Part shown: in pieces, positions 7,351 through 18,617 of the stretch
How positions within the stretch are numbered: the first letter of the stretch is position 1
Layout: every line of letters begins with the position of its first letter
Origin: Pseudomonadota bacterium
GTDB taxonomy: Bacteria; Pseudomonadota; Gammaproteobacteria; Xanthomonadales; Rhodanobacteraceae
DNA length: 22,156 nt
Direction: 5' to 3'
Assembly: GCA_021783385.1 (NCBI GenBank)
Contig: JAJXTX010000017.1
Coordinates: forward strand, 1-22,156
Program-made: the position numbers and the translations under genes
Notes under the pieces: generated by a model
Seen by the model: the letters and a program-made list of their open reading frames with translations, nothing else
Told to the model about the DNA's origin: nothing
Databases searched by the model: none

Positions 7351-7380
7351 GGCCGTGCCGGCGACTCCGCCGGCACGGCC
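7351..7380 (-). terminator. Terminator hairpin after the TVAI-like amylase gene
   Basis: A perfect 13-bp GC-rich inverted repeat (7351-7363 and 7368-7380) has the loop ACTC. It begins 16 bases beyond the amylase stop codon (7396) on the minus strand and is followed there by CACTTTG, a weak U tract. It separates the starch genes from the GH39 gene. Confidence 0.7.
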
Positions 7381-7395
7381 TGGTGGCTGTTGCGG

Positions 7396-9522
<2,127 letters not shown>

Positions 9523-9567
9523 TCAGTGTGTACCGACGCTCCCTGTGACGGGCGAAACGCGCGGGCG

Positions 9568-11955
9568 TTACCCGCGTGGATGCCCCAGTCTGAGCGCGAG
9601 CCTGCGCGCCTGTGCCGCCGTCACCCGCACCCAGGTGACCGCACCGAACCGATCCGTGCCGCTGGCCCAGCCCTCACCGCCGCCAGCGCCGAGCGCGTCG
9701 AGGCTGGCGAAGTGCTGCAGCGCCTTGCCGCCGTCGTCGACCGCTTGGGCCTGGCCGCCATGCACCTTGAACAGGTAGTACTTCAACGCGGGCACGTAGC
9801 TGCCCTGGACCGCGCCGGTCTCGACGTGCACCGTGTCGCCGTCGCGCTGCAGTGCCAACGGCTGGCGGAAATACACGCCGTGCTCGTAGGCGTAGGTGCT
9901 GCCATCGTCGTCGTAGCAGTCGAACGTGCTGCGCTGCGCGGCGGGGAACATCTCCACCGCGAGCTGGGTGACCGGATGCTGGCCGACATAGTCCATCACC
10001 GGCTGGGTCGGGATGATCGCGCCGGCGCGGATGAACAGCGGGATGTCGCTCCAGCGCTGGCTGTCGATCGCCAGCCGGATGCGCTGGCCGCCGGGATACA
10101 CCTTGCCGCTGAACCAGTCGGTCCAGCGACCGGCCGGCAGGTAGATGTCCTTGCTGGTCTGCCCCTGCTGCACCACCGGCGAGACCAGCAGGTAGTCGCC
10201 GAACATCCACGCGCCGATGTCGTTGCGCACGTTGGTATCGTGCGGCCAGTCGAACAGCAGTGGCCGCACCAGGCCGACGCCGTCGAGGTGACGCTGGTAT
10301 TCGTAGCTGTAGATGTACGGGATCAGCGCGTAGCGCAGGCGGATCGCGTCGGTGGCAGCCTTCTCCGCGACCGGCCCGTAGACCCACGGCTGGCGCTTCT
10401 CGCCGAACTCGCCATGCACGCGGAAGATCGGCGTGAACGCGCCGAACTGGATCCAGCGCGCGTAGTTTTCGTCGGACGGATGGCCGTGGAAGCCGCCGCC
10501 GTCCATGCCCCACTGCATCGCGTCGACATTGATCGCGCTGAGCATGCGCGCGCGCTGGCCGGCCATGCTGGCAAAGCCGGTGGCAATGTCACCCGACCAC
10601 AGGCCGTAGGCGTAGCGCTGCGCGCCGAGGTAGAAATTGCGGTTGATCGACCACACGCGCAGCGGCGAGTAGGCGCGCTGGCCCACGTACAGCGCGCGCT
10701 CCATGTTCATGAACTGGGTGTCGTCGCCGGTGTCGTCGGCCTCGTCGTTCCACCAGCCGACCATGCCGGTGTCGAACGAGTGCTTCAGCGTGTCGTTGAA
10801 GAACCACGCGCGGGCGGCAGGGTTGTCGAAATCGATGTCCCTGACCGGCTTGTGCGAAAAGTAGTCGGGGCTGGCCGGCTTGCCGGAAAACCAGAAGCCG
10901 TGCGCGGTAGCGTAGCGTCCCTCGACGGTGTCCACATGCACGCGCGGCTTCATGATGCCGGTAAGGTGCATGCCGCGCTCGTCCAGCAGCTGCTTCAGCT
11001 TGCCGGTGGGGCCGTCGGGAAATTTCTGTGCGTTCCAGCGGAACTCGCCGTAGTTGTCCTGGCCCCACGCCTTCCAGTCGAAGTCGAGGGTGAAGTTGTC
11101 GATCGGAATGTGCTTGGCGCGATAGGTGTCGATGATCTGCAGCAGCTCCTTCTCGTCGCTGCCCCACTGGCTGTTGGTGAAGCCCATCGCCCATTTCGGA
11201 AACAGCGGGGTGTGGCCGCTGATGCGCGCCACGTCGGCGAAGATCTGCGCCGGGGTGCCGATCAGGATGTAGTAGTCCAGATCCTTGCGCGAGCTGCCGC
11301 GGACGCTGAGGCTGGCCGGCTGCAGTGCGAACGTGCCGCCGAGGGTGTCGACCAGCACACCGTAGCCGGCGGTGCTCCATACCAGCGGCGCGCCCGCGTA
11401 GCCCTGCTCGCCGGCCTTGGCCTGCAGCGTGCCCTGGCGCAGCAGGCCGGCATCGGCGTTGTCGGTCGCGTTGTAGCCGCTGATGCCGTACAGCGCGTCC
11501 TGCGGCGCATGCTGCAGGTCGAGCCGGCCGCGCTGCAGCGCAGCGAGGTTCGCCTGCAGCAGCTGCCGGTGCTGCGCGTCGTCGATCCGCAGCTGGCCGG
11601 TCGACTTGTTCCATTGCAGCGTGGCGCGCGCGGTCGCGATGCTGAAGCGGCTCGCACTGTCGTCGATGCGCAGCGGCTGGAACGCGGCGGCGGGTGTCGC
11701 GTGCGGGTCGATCACCAGCGTGGCCGGGCTCGTCTGGCCATCCGGCTTGAAGTGGATGTGCACGATGCCCGGCGCCAGCATGCGGATCGACAGCTGGTTC
11801 GCGCCCGCCTGCAGGTCGAGGCCGTTGTCGAGCCGCGTGATGACGGGCGCGCCGGTGGGCGCGGCGACGACGCTGCCGGTGGCCGCCAGCGCGAGCGTCA
11901 GGAAGAGTGAACCCGGCGAGCGGCCGCGTCGAACGATTGGAGTGGGATTATTCAT
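9568..11955 (-). CDS. Secreted GH31 alpha-glucosidase
   Basis: This is a 795-residue exported GH31 enzyme. The signal peptide lies in RRGRSPGSLFLTLALAATG. An N-terminal beta-sandwich is followed by the barrel (from about residue 250, PLFPKWAMGFTNSQWGSDEKE). The catalytic nucleophile Asp is in GWWNDEADD (about D404) and the acid/base Asp in QWGMDGGGFHG (about D485). RHLDGVGLVRPLLFDWP and GDYLLVSPV are further family landmarks. It would release glucose from maltooligosaccharides. An alternative start at 11985 overlaps the stop of the upstream GH13 gene as TGATG, so translation is probably coupled. I prefer 11955 because it gives the more ordinary signal peptide. No key residue is missing. Confidence 0.9.
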   Translation of the reverse strand: MNNPTPIVRRGRSPGSLFLTLALAATGSVVAAPTGAPVITRLDNGLDLQAGANQLSIRMLAPGIVHIHFKPDGQTSPATLVIDPHATPAAAFQPLRIDDSASRFSIATARATLQWNKSTGQLRIDDAQHRQLLQANLAALQRGRLDLQHAPQDALYGISGYNATDNADAGLLRQGTLQAKAGEQGYAGAPLVWSTAGYGVLVDTLGGTFALQPASLSVRGSSRKDLDYYILIGTPAQIFADVARISGHTPLFPKWAMGFTNSQWGSDEKELLQIIDTYRAKHIPIDNFTLDFDWKAWGQDNYGEFRWNAQKFPDGPTGKLKQLLDERGMHLTGIMKPRVHVDTVEGRYATAHGFWFSGKPASPDYFSHKPVRDIDFDNPAARAWFFNDTLKHSFDTGMVGWWNDEADDTGDDTQFMNMERALYVGQRAYSPLRVWSINRNFYLGAQRYAYGLWSGDIATGFASMAGQRARMLSAINVDAMQWGMDGGGFHGHPSDENYARWIQFGAFTPIFRVHGEFGEKRQPWVYGPVAEKAATDAIRLRYALIPYIYSYEYQRHLDGVGLVRPLLFDWPHDTNVRNDIGAWMFGDYLLVSPVVQQGQTSKDIYLPAGRWTDWFSGKVYPGGQRIRLAIDSQRWSDIPLFIRAGAIIPTQPVMDYVGQHPVTQLAVEMFPAAQRSTFDCYDDDGSTYAYEHGVYFRQPLALQRDGDTVHVETGAVQGSYVPALKYYLFKVHGGQAQAVDDGGKALQHFASLDALGAGGGEGWASGTDRFGAVTWVRVTAAQARRLALRLGHPRG

Positions 11956-11984
11956 CAGGGCATTCCGTGAGGTATGGCGACGCA

Positions 11985-13649
11985 TCAGCGCAGGATCGCC
12001 GTGCTGTAGGCGGGCAGGGTCAACTGGCGCTGCTTGAGCGTGATGCCGGGCTTGCTCTGCCGCAGCACGGTGCTGAACGGCGCGGCAGGCGCCGGGCGCA
12101 GGGTCACCCGCTGCGGCTGGCCGGACAGGTTGTGCACCACCAGCAGGTGGCTGTGCGCGTCATCCAGCCGATACGCGGCGACATGCGGGTTCGCGAGCGG
12201 ATACGCGCTGACGGCACCGTCGCGCAGCGCGCTCAGCTCGCTGCGCCAGTGGATCAGCATGCTGTAGTAGTGCAGCAGCGAATGCGGGTCCGCCTGCTCC
12301 GCCTGCACCGATACGGCAGGGCCGTCATGCGAGGTCGAGGCTTTCCAGGTGGTCTCGCCGGGCGCGTCGGCGGCGCGGTTCCAGCGCATCGGCTCGCGGA
12401 TGTCCGGATCGGGCTTGACCCCGTGCATGCCGAGCTCCTCGCCGTAATAGATGAAGGGATGGCCGGGCAGGGTCAGCAGCAGCGCAGCGGCCATGCGCAT
12501 GTGCTGCGCGTTGCCGTCGAGCTGGCTCATCACGCGGTCCTGGTCGTGATTGCTGAGGAACGGCGCATCCACGCCATTGCGACCGGAGACTGCGCGGTAG
12601 TCGGCATCTATCGTGCTCAGCGTGCGGCCCAGCTCGAGGTTGCGCTCCTGCCGCGCGCTGTCGATCAGCCGTGTGGCCAGCGGAAAGTCGAACACCGCGC
12701 TGAGCGGCTTGAACCAGGGCGCCAGCTCGCGGGCGGTGTCGCGGGTCACTTCGCCGACGATGTAGGCATGCGGATCGACCGCGTTCATGCCCTGGCGGAA
12801 CTCGCTCCACCAGGCCAGGTTCCTGGCCAGGATGTCCGGATCGTTCTGCTGCGACTTGAAGTCGAAGTAGATGTGCTGGGCCGCGTCGAGGCGAAAGCCG
12901 TCCACGCCCTGCTTCAGCCAGTAGCGGCCGACCTTGACCATCTCCTGCCGCACGGCGGGCGTGTCGTAGTTCAGGTCCGGCATCTCGGCGGTGAAGATGC
13001 CGAGGTAATAGGTGTCGGGCGCCCACGCCGGCGATGCCGAACTGGCCGCGGCGGGCTGTGCGGACGCGCCGGCCAGCGCATGCCACGCCGGCGTGCCGGT
13101 GGCGCTGATGGCGGCGAGGTCGGTCTCCGGCTGCGCCCAGCTGTACCAGTCGTGATACGGACTGTGCGGGTCGCGCGCCGCCTTGAACCACGGGTGCTGG
13201 TCGCTGCTGTGGTTGAGGACCAGGTCGATGATCACCTTGATGCCGCGCTTGTGCGCCTCGCTCAGCAGGTGCTTGAAATCCTGCATCGTGCCGTACTGCG
13301 GATTGATGCCGTAGTAGTCGGTGACGTCGTAGCCGTGATAGCTGGGTGATGGATTGATCGGCATCAGCCAGATGCCGCTGACGCCGAGCGACTTCAGGTA
13401 ATCGAGCCGGGCAGTGACGCCGTTGAGATCGCCGATGCCGTCGCCGTTGCTGTCGTCGAACGAGCGCACGAAGATCTCGTAGTACACGCCAGAGGCGGCC
13501 GGCGCGTTCGCCGCAGGGGCTGCAGCGGTGGGCGCCGCTGCGCCGGCGGGGAGCGCATGCTGCGGGCGCGTGGCCGCCGCGTGGACCGGCGCCAGCGCCA
13601 GCAGCAGGGCCGCGGACAGGATGGAACGGAGGACAAGGGAACGGTGCAC
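11985..13649 (-). CDS. Secreted GH13 alpha-amylase/alpha-glucosidase of the MPDLN intermediate type (GH13_36-like)
   Basis: This 554-residue exported enzyme starts with GTG at 13649, chosen because AGGAG lies 7 bases upstream and the signal peptide [19 protein letters not shown] follows directly. An Ala/Pro-rich linker (about 25-52) precedes the barrel: DLVLNHSSD (region I), GFRLDAAQH with D255, IVGEVTRD with E300 and LSNHDQDR with D369. Region V reads MPDLN, the mark of the intermediate group between oligo-1,6-glucosidases and neopullulanases. A low-complexity Ala/Ser insertion near 190-210 interrupts domain B. It would cut alpha-1,4 (and perhaps alpha-1,6) links in maltodextrins. First gene of the starch operon; its stop overlaps the possible GH31 start. 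Confidence 0.92.
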   Translation of the reverse strand: MHRSLVLRSILSAALLLALAPVHAAATRPQHALPAGAAAPTAAAPAANAPAASGVYYEIFVRSFDDSNGDGIGDLNGVTARLDYLKSLGVSGIWLMPINPSPSYHGYDVTDYYGINPQYGTMQDFKHLLSEAHKRGIKVIIDLVLNHSSDQHPWFKAARDPHSPYHDWYSWAQPETDLAAISATGTPAWHALAGASAQPAAASSASPAWAPDTYYLGIFTAEMPDLNYDTPAVRQEMVKVGRYWLKQGVDGFRLDAAQHIYFDFKSQQNDPDILARNLAWWSEFRQGMNAVDPHAYIVGEVTRDTARELAPWFKPLSAVFDFPLATRLIDSARQERNLELGRTLSTIDADYRAVSGRNGVDAPFLSNHDQDRVMSQLDGNAQHMRMAAALLLTLPGHPFIYYGEELGMHGVKPDPDIREPMRWNRAADAPGETTWKASTSHDGPAVSVQAEQADPHSLLHYYSMLIHWRSELSALRDGAVSAYPLANPHVAAYRLDDAHSHLLVVHNLSGQPQRVTLRPAPAAPFSTVLRQSKPGITLKQRQLTLPAYSTAILR

Positions 13650-13688
13650 CGGAACACTCCTGCGTGGGAACAGCGGCGGCGTCGGATC

Positions 13689-13720
13689 TCGCATCGCGCC
13701 GTCACGACGGCGCGATGCGA
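13689..13720 (-). promoter_or_regulatory. Long leader hairpin of the GH13 mRNA
   Basis: A perfect 15-bp inverted repeat (13689-13703 and 13706-13720) has only 2 bases between the arms. If the -10 element is the complement of 13731-13736, the transcript starts near 13724 and this hairpin sits at its extreme 5' end, about 28 bases before the ribosome binding site. It could stabilise the mRNA, act as an attenuator or bind a protein as DNA. Confidence 0.55.
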
Positions 13721-13730
13721 GGTCGCAGCC

Positions 13731-13779
13731 ATGGTAGGCCGCGCATGCGTCGCGGGCACTTGGCTGCATACGTATTCAT
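13731..13779 (-). promoter_or_regulatory. LacI-type operator and promoter of the GH13-GH31 operon
   Basis: TGCATACGTATTCA (13765-13778), inside an 18-bp exact repeat of 399-416, is a CG-centred palindrome of LacI-family type. On the minus strand, CCTACCATG follows with almost the same spacing as at the left-edge gene, and both continue with GACCTCGC a few bases later. TACCAT (complement of 13731-13736) is the likely -10. The shared layout predicts a common regulator, probably responding to maltose or maltodextrin. Confidence 0.65.
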
Positions 13780-13896
13780 CGCCGCCATGCTGCGGTTTTT
13801 CGTGGTGCGCTGCGGGATAAATGCCGGCGTGCGGCTGACGTGCGCATCGCCATCGTGGATGATGGCGTGCTGGTCGCCGCCAGCGCAGGAGCGCGC

Positions 13897-15117
13897 ATGA
13901 ACAACACCGATATTTTCCTGGTCGCGATGTCGATCATTTTTTCCGCGCCCTACCTGATCTGGCGGCTGGCACGCATCGACTACTACGCGCCGCTGGTGGT
14001 GGTGCAGATCCTGTGCGGCATCCTGCTCGGCCCGGGCATCCTCGGTGTGGCGTTGCCGCAGGTCTACGCCACGGTGTTCAGCGCACCGGTGATCCAGGCG
14101 CTGAATGGCATCGCCTGGTGGGCGGTGATGGTGTTCGTGTGGATCGCCGGGATCGAACTCGATCTGAAGCAGGTGTGGATCCAGCGGCGCGAATGCAGCA
14201 TCACCGCCGGGCTCGCGCTGGGCGTGCCGCTGGCGTTCGGCAGCGCGGCGGCCATCGGCCTGCTGGCGTGGCGCAGCGGCTGGATCGGCAGCGCCGCCGC
14301 GCCGTGGCAATTCGTGCTTGGCGTGGGCATGGCCTGCGCGGTGACGGCGCTGCCGATCCTGCTGCTGCTGATGGAAAAACTCGGCATCCTGCGGCAGCCG
14401 CTGGGACAGCGCACGCTGCGCTATGCCAGCCTCGACGATGTGGCGATCTGGGGCGTGCTGGCGGTGATCCTGGTCGACTGGGAGCGGGTCGGCATGCAGG
14501 CGGCGTTCCTGCTGCTGTTCGCGCCGGTGGCGTGGCTGTTCCGGCGTCTGATGCAGCGCGTGCCGGAATCCGATCGCTGGTATCTGGGCCTGATCTGGCT
14601 GGCGCTGTGCGGCTTCGCGGCCGATCGCTCCGGGCTGCATTTCATGGTCGGTGCGTTCCTGTCCGGCGCGGTGATCGACCGCCAGTGGTTCGATCAGCGG
14701 AAGATGGACATGCTGCGCCACCACGTGCTGCTGGTGATCATGCCGGTGTTCTTTCTTTCCACCGGATTGCGCACCCACTGGACGGTGGGGGGAGGCGCGG
14801 TGTTCATTGCCGCTGGCGTGCTGCTGGTCGCCGCGGTGGGTGGCAAGCTGGCCGGCATACAGTTGGCCGGGCGCGTGCTGGGCTGGGCCAGGGGCGAGGC
14901 GGCAACGATCGGCTGGCTGCTGCAGACCAAGGCGCTGATCATGATCATCTTCGTCAACATCCTGCTCGACAAGCACCTGATCACCAGCGACACCTTCACC
15001 GCGCTGCTGCTGATGGCGGTGGCCAGCACCATGCTGACGGTGCCGATGGTGGCGCCGCGACTGCGTGCGCTGGGTCTGGGCAGTGACAAAGCCAACCTCG
15101 ACGCGGTGGAAAACTGA
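13897..15117 (+). CDS. CPA2-family cation/proton antiporter, membrane protein
   Basis: This is a 406-residue polytopic inner-membrane protein with about 11-12 hydrophobic segments. The features are those of the monovalent cation:proton antiporter-2 (Kef/NapA-like) family: [22 protein letters not shown] near the N-terminus, then [21 protein letters not shown]. The crossover region holds [15 protein letters not shown] and [15 protein letters not shown], with paired Asp residues. [13 protein letters not shown] and FFLSTGLRT follow. No RCK or TrkA domain is present. The start at 13897 follows GCAGGAG. It ends 2 bases before the halogenase start at 15120, so the two are one transcript. The substrate ion (K+ or Na+) cannot be told. 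Confidence 0.88.
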   Translation: MNNTDIFLVAMSIIFSAPYLIWRLARIDYYAPLVVVQILCGILLGPGILGVALPQVYATVFSAPVIQALNGIAWWAVMVFVWIAGIELDLKQVWIQRRECSITAGLALGVPLAFGSAAAIGLLAWRSGWIGSAAAPWQFVLGVGMACAVTALPILLLLMEKLGILRQPLGQRTLRYASLDDVAIWGVLAVILVDWERVGMQAAFLLLFAPVAWLFRRLMQRVPESDRWYLGLIWLALCGFAADRSGLHFMVGAFLSGAVIDRQWFDQRKMDMLRHHVLLVIMPVFFLSTGLRTHWTVGGGAVFIAAGVLLVAAVGGKLAGIQLAGRVLGWARGEAATIGWLLQTKALIMIIFVNILLDKHLITSDTFTALLLMAVASTMLTVPMVAPRLRALGLGSDKANLDAVEN

Positions 15118-15119
15118 CG

Positions 15120-16619
15120 ATGACAGATCGACGCATCCGCAGCATCGTGATCGTGGGTGGGGGCACTGCCGGCTGGATGACGGCGGCGGCACTGGCCAAC
15201 GCATTGCAGGGCAGCTGTCGCATCGTGCTGGTCGAGTCGGAGGAGATCGGCAGCGTCGGCGTCGGCGAGGCGATGATCCCGCCGATCAAGTATTTCAACC
15301 GCCTGCTCGGCATCGACGAGAACGCGCTGCTCGCCGCCACCCAGGGCACCTTCAAGCTGGGCATCGAGTTTGTCGGCTGGGCGCGGCCCCAGCAACGCTA
15401 TTTCCACCCGTTCGGCCAGTTCGGCGCCGAGTTCGACACCGTACCGCTGTACCACTACTGGCTGCGCGAGCGCGAACGCGGCGATGACACGCCGCTGCAG
15501 GACTATGCGTTGGCCTGGGTGGCCGCCCGCGCCGGCAAGTTCGATCTGCCGTCGGCCGACAGCCGCCAGGTGCAGTCCTCGCTCGACTACGCCTATCACT
15601 TCGACGCCAGCCTGTACGCGCGCTTCCTGCGCGCCTATGCCGAACAGCGCGGCGTGCAGCGCAGCGAGGGCAAGGTGGTGGACGTCGCCCTGCGCGGCGA
15701 CGACGGCTTCATCCAGAGCGTGACGCTGGAGGGTGGCCTGGTCATCGAGGGCGACCTGTTCGTCGACTGCTCCGGCTTTCGTGGCCTGCTGATCGAGGGC
15801 GCGCTGAAGACCGGCTACGACGACTGGAGCCGCTGGCTGCCCTGTGATCGCGCCGTGGCGGTGGCCTGCACTCACCGCAGCGAGTGGACGCCGTACACAC
15901 GCTCCACCGCGCACGCGGCCGGCTGGCAGTGGCGGATCCCGCTGCAGCACCGGATGGGCAACGGCCACGTGTACTGCAGCCAGTTCATCAGCGACGACGA
16001 GGCGGCGGCGACGCTGCTGGCCAATCTGGAGGGTGAGCCGCTGGGTTCGCCGCGGCAGCTGCGCTTCAGCACCGGGCGGCGCAACGAGTCATGGAGCCGC
16101 AACTGCGTGGCGATCGGCCTGTCGGCCGGCTTCATGGAGCCGCTGGAGTCCACCAGCATCCACCTGATCCAGACCGCCGTCACCCGATTGCTGGCGCTGT
16201 TTCCCGATCGCGATTTCGACCCGTACGCGGCGCGCGAATACAACCGCCTCACGCAGATCGAATACGAGCGCATCCGCGACTTCCTGATCCTGCACTACCA
16301 CGCCGTGCAGCGCGACGAGCCGCTGTGGCGGCAGACGGCGAGCATGGCGATTCCCGACACCTTGCAGTACAAGATCGAGCAGTTCCGTCGTTACGGCCGA
16401 CTGGTGGCGGAGAACATGGAGTTGTTCCAGAACGCCAACTGGCTGGCGGTACTGGTGGGGCAGGAAGTGTGGCCGCGGCGCTACCATCCGCTGACCGACA
16501 TGCGCAGCCAGGTCGATGCAGCCGGGCGCCTGCGGGGCATGCGCCAGTTGATCGGCGAAGCAGTCAAGACGATGCCCACGCACCGGCAGTACATCGAGCG
16601 GCACTGCCGGGCCAAGTGA
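15120..16619 (+). CDS. Flavin-dependent tryptophan-halogenase-family protein (copy 1)
   Basis: This 499-residue protein has the FAD-binding GGGTAGWM motif (residues 13-20), the catalytic Lys at K79 in QGTFKLG (same number as in PrnA), WQWRIP at 269-274 (the WxWxIP halogenase signature) and EPLEST at about 340-345 with the catalytic Glu. All key residues of a flavin-dependent halogenase are therefore intact. In Xanthomonadales such proteins sit near TonB-dependent receptors and sugar genes, and relatives brominate free indoles in vitro; the natural substrate is unknown. A flavin reductase is needed but not encoded here. Translation probably depends on the antiporter gene ending 2 bases upstream. 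Confidence 0.9.
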   Translation: MTDRRIRSIVIVGGGTAGWMTAAALANALQGSCRIVLVESEEIGSVGVGEAMIPPIKYFNRLLGIDENALLAATQGTFKLGIEFVGWARPQQRYFHPFGQFGAEFDTVPLYHYWLRERERGDDTPLQDYALAWVAARAGKFDLPSADSRQVQSSLDYAYHFDASLYARFLRAYAEQRGVQRSEGKVVDVALRGDDGFIQSVTLEGGLVIEGDLFVDCSGFRGLLIEGALKTGYDDWSRWLPCDRAVAVACTHRSEWTPYTRSTAHAAGWQWRIPLQHRMGNGHVYCSQFISDDEAAATLLANLEGEPLGSPRQLRFSTGRRNESWSRNCVAIGLSAGFMEPLESTSIHLIQTAVTRLLALFPDRDFDPYAAREYNRLTQIEYERIRDFLILHYHAVQRDEPLWRQTASMAIPDTLQYKIEQFRRYGRLVAENMELFQNANWLAVLVGQEVWPRRYHPLTDMRSQVDAAGRLRGMRQLIGEAVKTMPTHRQYIERHCRAK

Positions 16620-16684
16620 TGTGGCATGCCTCCGGAAACATCACGCAACCGATGGATAGAAAGGGCTGAGGAGCGCTTCGTCGG

Positions 16685-16772
16685 GCGGGCACTGCCCGCA
16701 GCTCTGTGCAGCAGCATGGAGAGAAGCCGGCGGGCCGTGCCCGCCCTGCGGGAGCGAATCGCTACCCCGCAG
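16685..16772. repeat. REP-like inverted pair plus a third palindrome (BIME-like)
   Basis: GCGGGC-ACT-GCCCGC (16685-16699) and GGCGGGC-CGT-GCCCGCC (16729-16745) are two palindromes. The second, read on the other strand, matches the first at 16 of 17 positions including flanks, so they are inverted copies. A third, interrupted palindrome (CTGCGGG-AGCGA / TCGCT-ACC-CCGCAG) spans about 16745-16772. This is the layout of REP/BIME elements. They lie between the convergent halogenase (stop 16619) and SLOG-like gene (stop 16861) and may also end transcription. The rest of 16620-16860 shows nothing. Confidence 0.6.
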
Positions 16773-16860
16773 TTCATGGTGGTTACGCCACGGTGCGTCG
16801 TCGAAGGTGGGGCGATAATTCCTGCAACCGCAGGGGTGGGCGCCAGCCAACGGCACGCGA

Positions 16861-18555
16861 TCACAGCCTGCCTTGCTCCAGCGGCCGCTCGCGGTGCATC
16901 AGCGTCCACTCCGCGTGTTCGGCCAGTGCCGCCTCGCCGAGTTCGCGCAGGATGTCGCGCTGTTCGGCGGCCGTCCGGGTGGTCGCCAGGGCGGCACTCG
17001 CATTGGCAAAGATGCGTTGCATGAAGCGGTACTGCTTGATCAGCTCCTTGTCGGCCTTGCGGTATGCGTAAGCCTCGCGCACGGCGGCAAGCACCGAAAG
17101 TACCGCCATGATCGCGACCAGGATGGTCTTGACGTCCCGCGGCAGCTTGAGCACGAACACGGCCAGGAACACGCTGATCGCGATGCCGCACCACAGGCTG
17201 ATCCGGCCGATCAATTCGGTGATGCGGTGCAGGTGCGCACGCTCGTTCGCCTTGCGCTCGTAGTAGTGAAGCTGACCGGTCTTGCCGGGGCCGCCGACCC
17301 ATTCCGCAATGACCGCATCCAGCTCGGCTTGCGCGGGTTGCTCCATGCCGCTGGGCGGATACAGGCCGGCGGCCCGCATCACGTTGCGGATCCAGCCCAG
17401 TTCGATGTCCTGCTTCTGCAGAAAATTGTCATGCGCAAACTCATGGTCGGCGGTCAACGAGATGCCCGCGCGACGCCAGTACGACTGTATCCGCAGGCCT
17501 TCGGCGAGCGCGCGATAATCCAGGTACTTGCGATGCCAGCCGCGCTTGCTGGCCAGCACGGCAATATAGGCGCCGCTGGCGAACAGCAGCAGAAACACGA
17601 AGATCATGTAGTCCTGCGCGGGAAGATCCGCGTAGCAGGTGAAGGCGATGCCCATCAGCGCCGCCAGCGTGTAGGTCGTGCGCATTGCCAGCAGCACGCG
17701 CTGCTGGAAATGCATGGCCAGCCAGTCGGCGGCATGAAACAGCTGGTCGATGGCGGCGGTGGATGCACGCACAGTCGCGTGACGCGCCTGCACGGCCGTG
17801 TTGATGGCGGCGGCGTATTTGCGCCCGTCGGCGCTGAATTCGGCCATCCGCGCAAACATCAGCCGGAACTCCGCCGGCAGGCCGTCCGCCGCTGCCACCA
17901 CGGCGCCGTCGGTGCGCCAGCATGCCTGCGCTGGCAGCAGGCCCGCCGCCGGAGCGCCGTCGGCTTCGTCGCGCGAACACACGATGTGATACAGCAGGCG
18001 TTCGTCGCCACCACCCAGCCGGTGCTGCGGCGTCTGGCGCCGATCGATCAGGTCGGGCATCGCGCCGGTCAGGTGATAGTTCACGATCTGGGCGGTGCCA
18101 CCGAGCCGATGCGTCGTCTTGCCGTCCCAGATCGCCAGCAGGATGTGGCAATGGCTGGCGATGTAGATACCTGCTTGGGCATAGGCGCGGTTGCGCGGTA
18201 TGCCATCGGCTTCGAGCGCATGCCTCGATTGCCCCGCGCGCTGCGGCAACTGCACGATCTGCGCCTGACGGCAAAGCGCCTCGAAACTGGCGCGCACGGC
18301 CGGGTCGACAAAGTCGGCGACGTAGAGATCCCGCGGCAGCGGCAGCGGTGCCATCAGCGTGGCGCCGGCGGCGAGCGCCTCCTGCGCCACCAGCTGATCA
18401 CCGCCTTCGGCCAGCGCCGACAGCACCACCAGCGGCAGTTCGGGAAAGTCGCGCTGCAGTAGCGCAAAAAAATCCCGCACGCGCTGCCGGATCGGCTCGA
18501 TCTCCCGCGCGGGAATGTTGCGGTGGCTGGTCACACCGACAACCAGGGGCGTCAT
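16861..18555 (-). CDS. Four-helix membrane protein: SLOG-like sensor domain plus SLATT-like C-terminus
   Basis: This 564-residue protein has no signal peptide. Residues 1-165 look like a Rossmann-type SLOG domain: VVGVTSHRN, LSALAEGGDQLVAQEAL (45-61), LPLPRDLYVADF, then YIASHCHILLAIWDGK and GGTAQIVNYHL. Two helices (about 288-336) are followed by YLDYRALAEGLRIQSYW and a cytosolic stretch. A second pair (about 449-495, ISLWCGIAISVFLAVFVLK and ILVAIMAVLSVLAAV) runs into AYRKADKELIKQY and a tail ending EWTLMHRERPLE, as in SLATT (DUF4231-like) proteins. Such proteins are predicted to sense a nucleotide signal and perturb the membrane. It starts 62 bases after the TIR gene in the same operon. The family assignment is from motifs only. 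Confidence 0.7.
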   Translation of the reverse strand: MTPLVVGVTSHRNIPAREIEPIRQRVRDFFALLQRDFPELPLVVLSALAEGGDQLVAQEALAAGATLMAPLPLPRDLYVADFVDPAVRASFEALCRQAQIVQLPQRAGQSRHALEADGIPRNRAYAQAGIYIASHCHILLAIWDGKTTHRLGGTAQIVNYHLTGAMPDLIDRRQTPQHRLGGGDERLLYHIVCSRDEADGAPAAGLLPAQACWRTDGAVVAAADGLPAEFRLMFARMAEFSADGRKYAAAINTAVQARHATVRASTAAIDQLFHAADWLAMHFQQRVLLAMRTTYTLAALMGIAFTCYADLPAQDYMIFVFLLLFASGAYIAVLASKRGWHRKYLDYRALAEGLRIQSYWRRAGISLTADHEFAHDNFLQKQDIELGWIRNVMRAAGLYPPSGMEQPAQAELDAVIAEWVGGPGKTGQLHYYERKANERAHLHRITELIGRISLWCGIAISVFLAVFVLKLPRDVKTILVAIMAVLSVLAAVREAYAYRKADKELIKQYRFMQRIFANASAALATTRTAAEQRDILRELGEAALAEHAEWTLMHRERPLEQGRL

Positions 18556-18617
18556 GGCAGCTTCCGGGCGATGAGGGGTTCCACAATGGGCAATGCATGG
18601 TCTCGCGAACGCATGAT

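Noticed and set aside
11907..13349. A long plus-strand open frame opposite the GH13 gene, and a similar one at 5602-7248 opposite GH39
   Set aside because: No ribosome binding site, no recognisable motif and low-complexity composition; the minus-strand enzymes explain the DNA.
16640..16860. Possible small RNA or att site in the gap before the SLOG-like gene
   Set aside because: The structure is fully explained by REP-like palindromes; no tRNA-like sequence, integrase or direct-repeat pair was seen.
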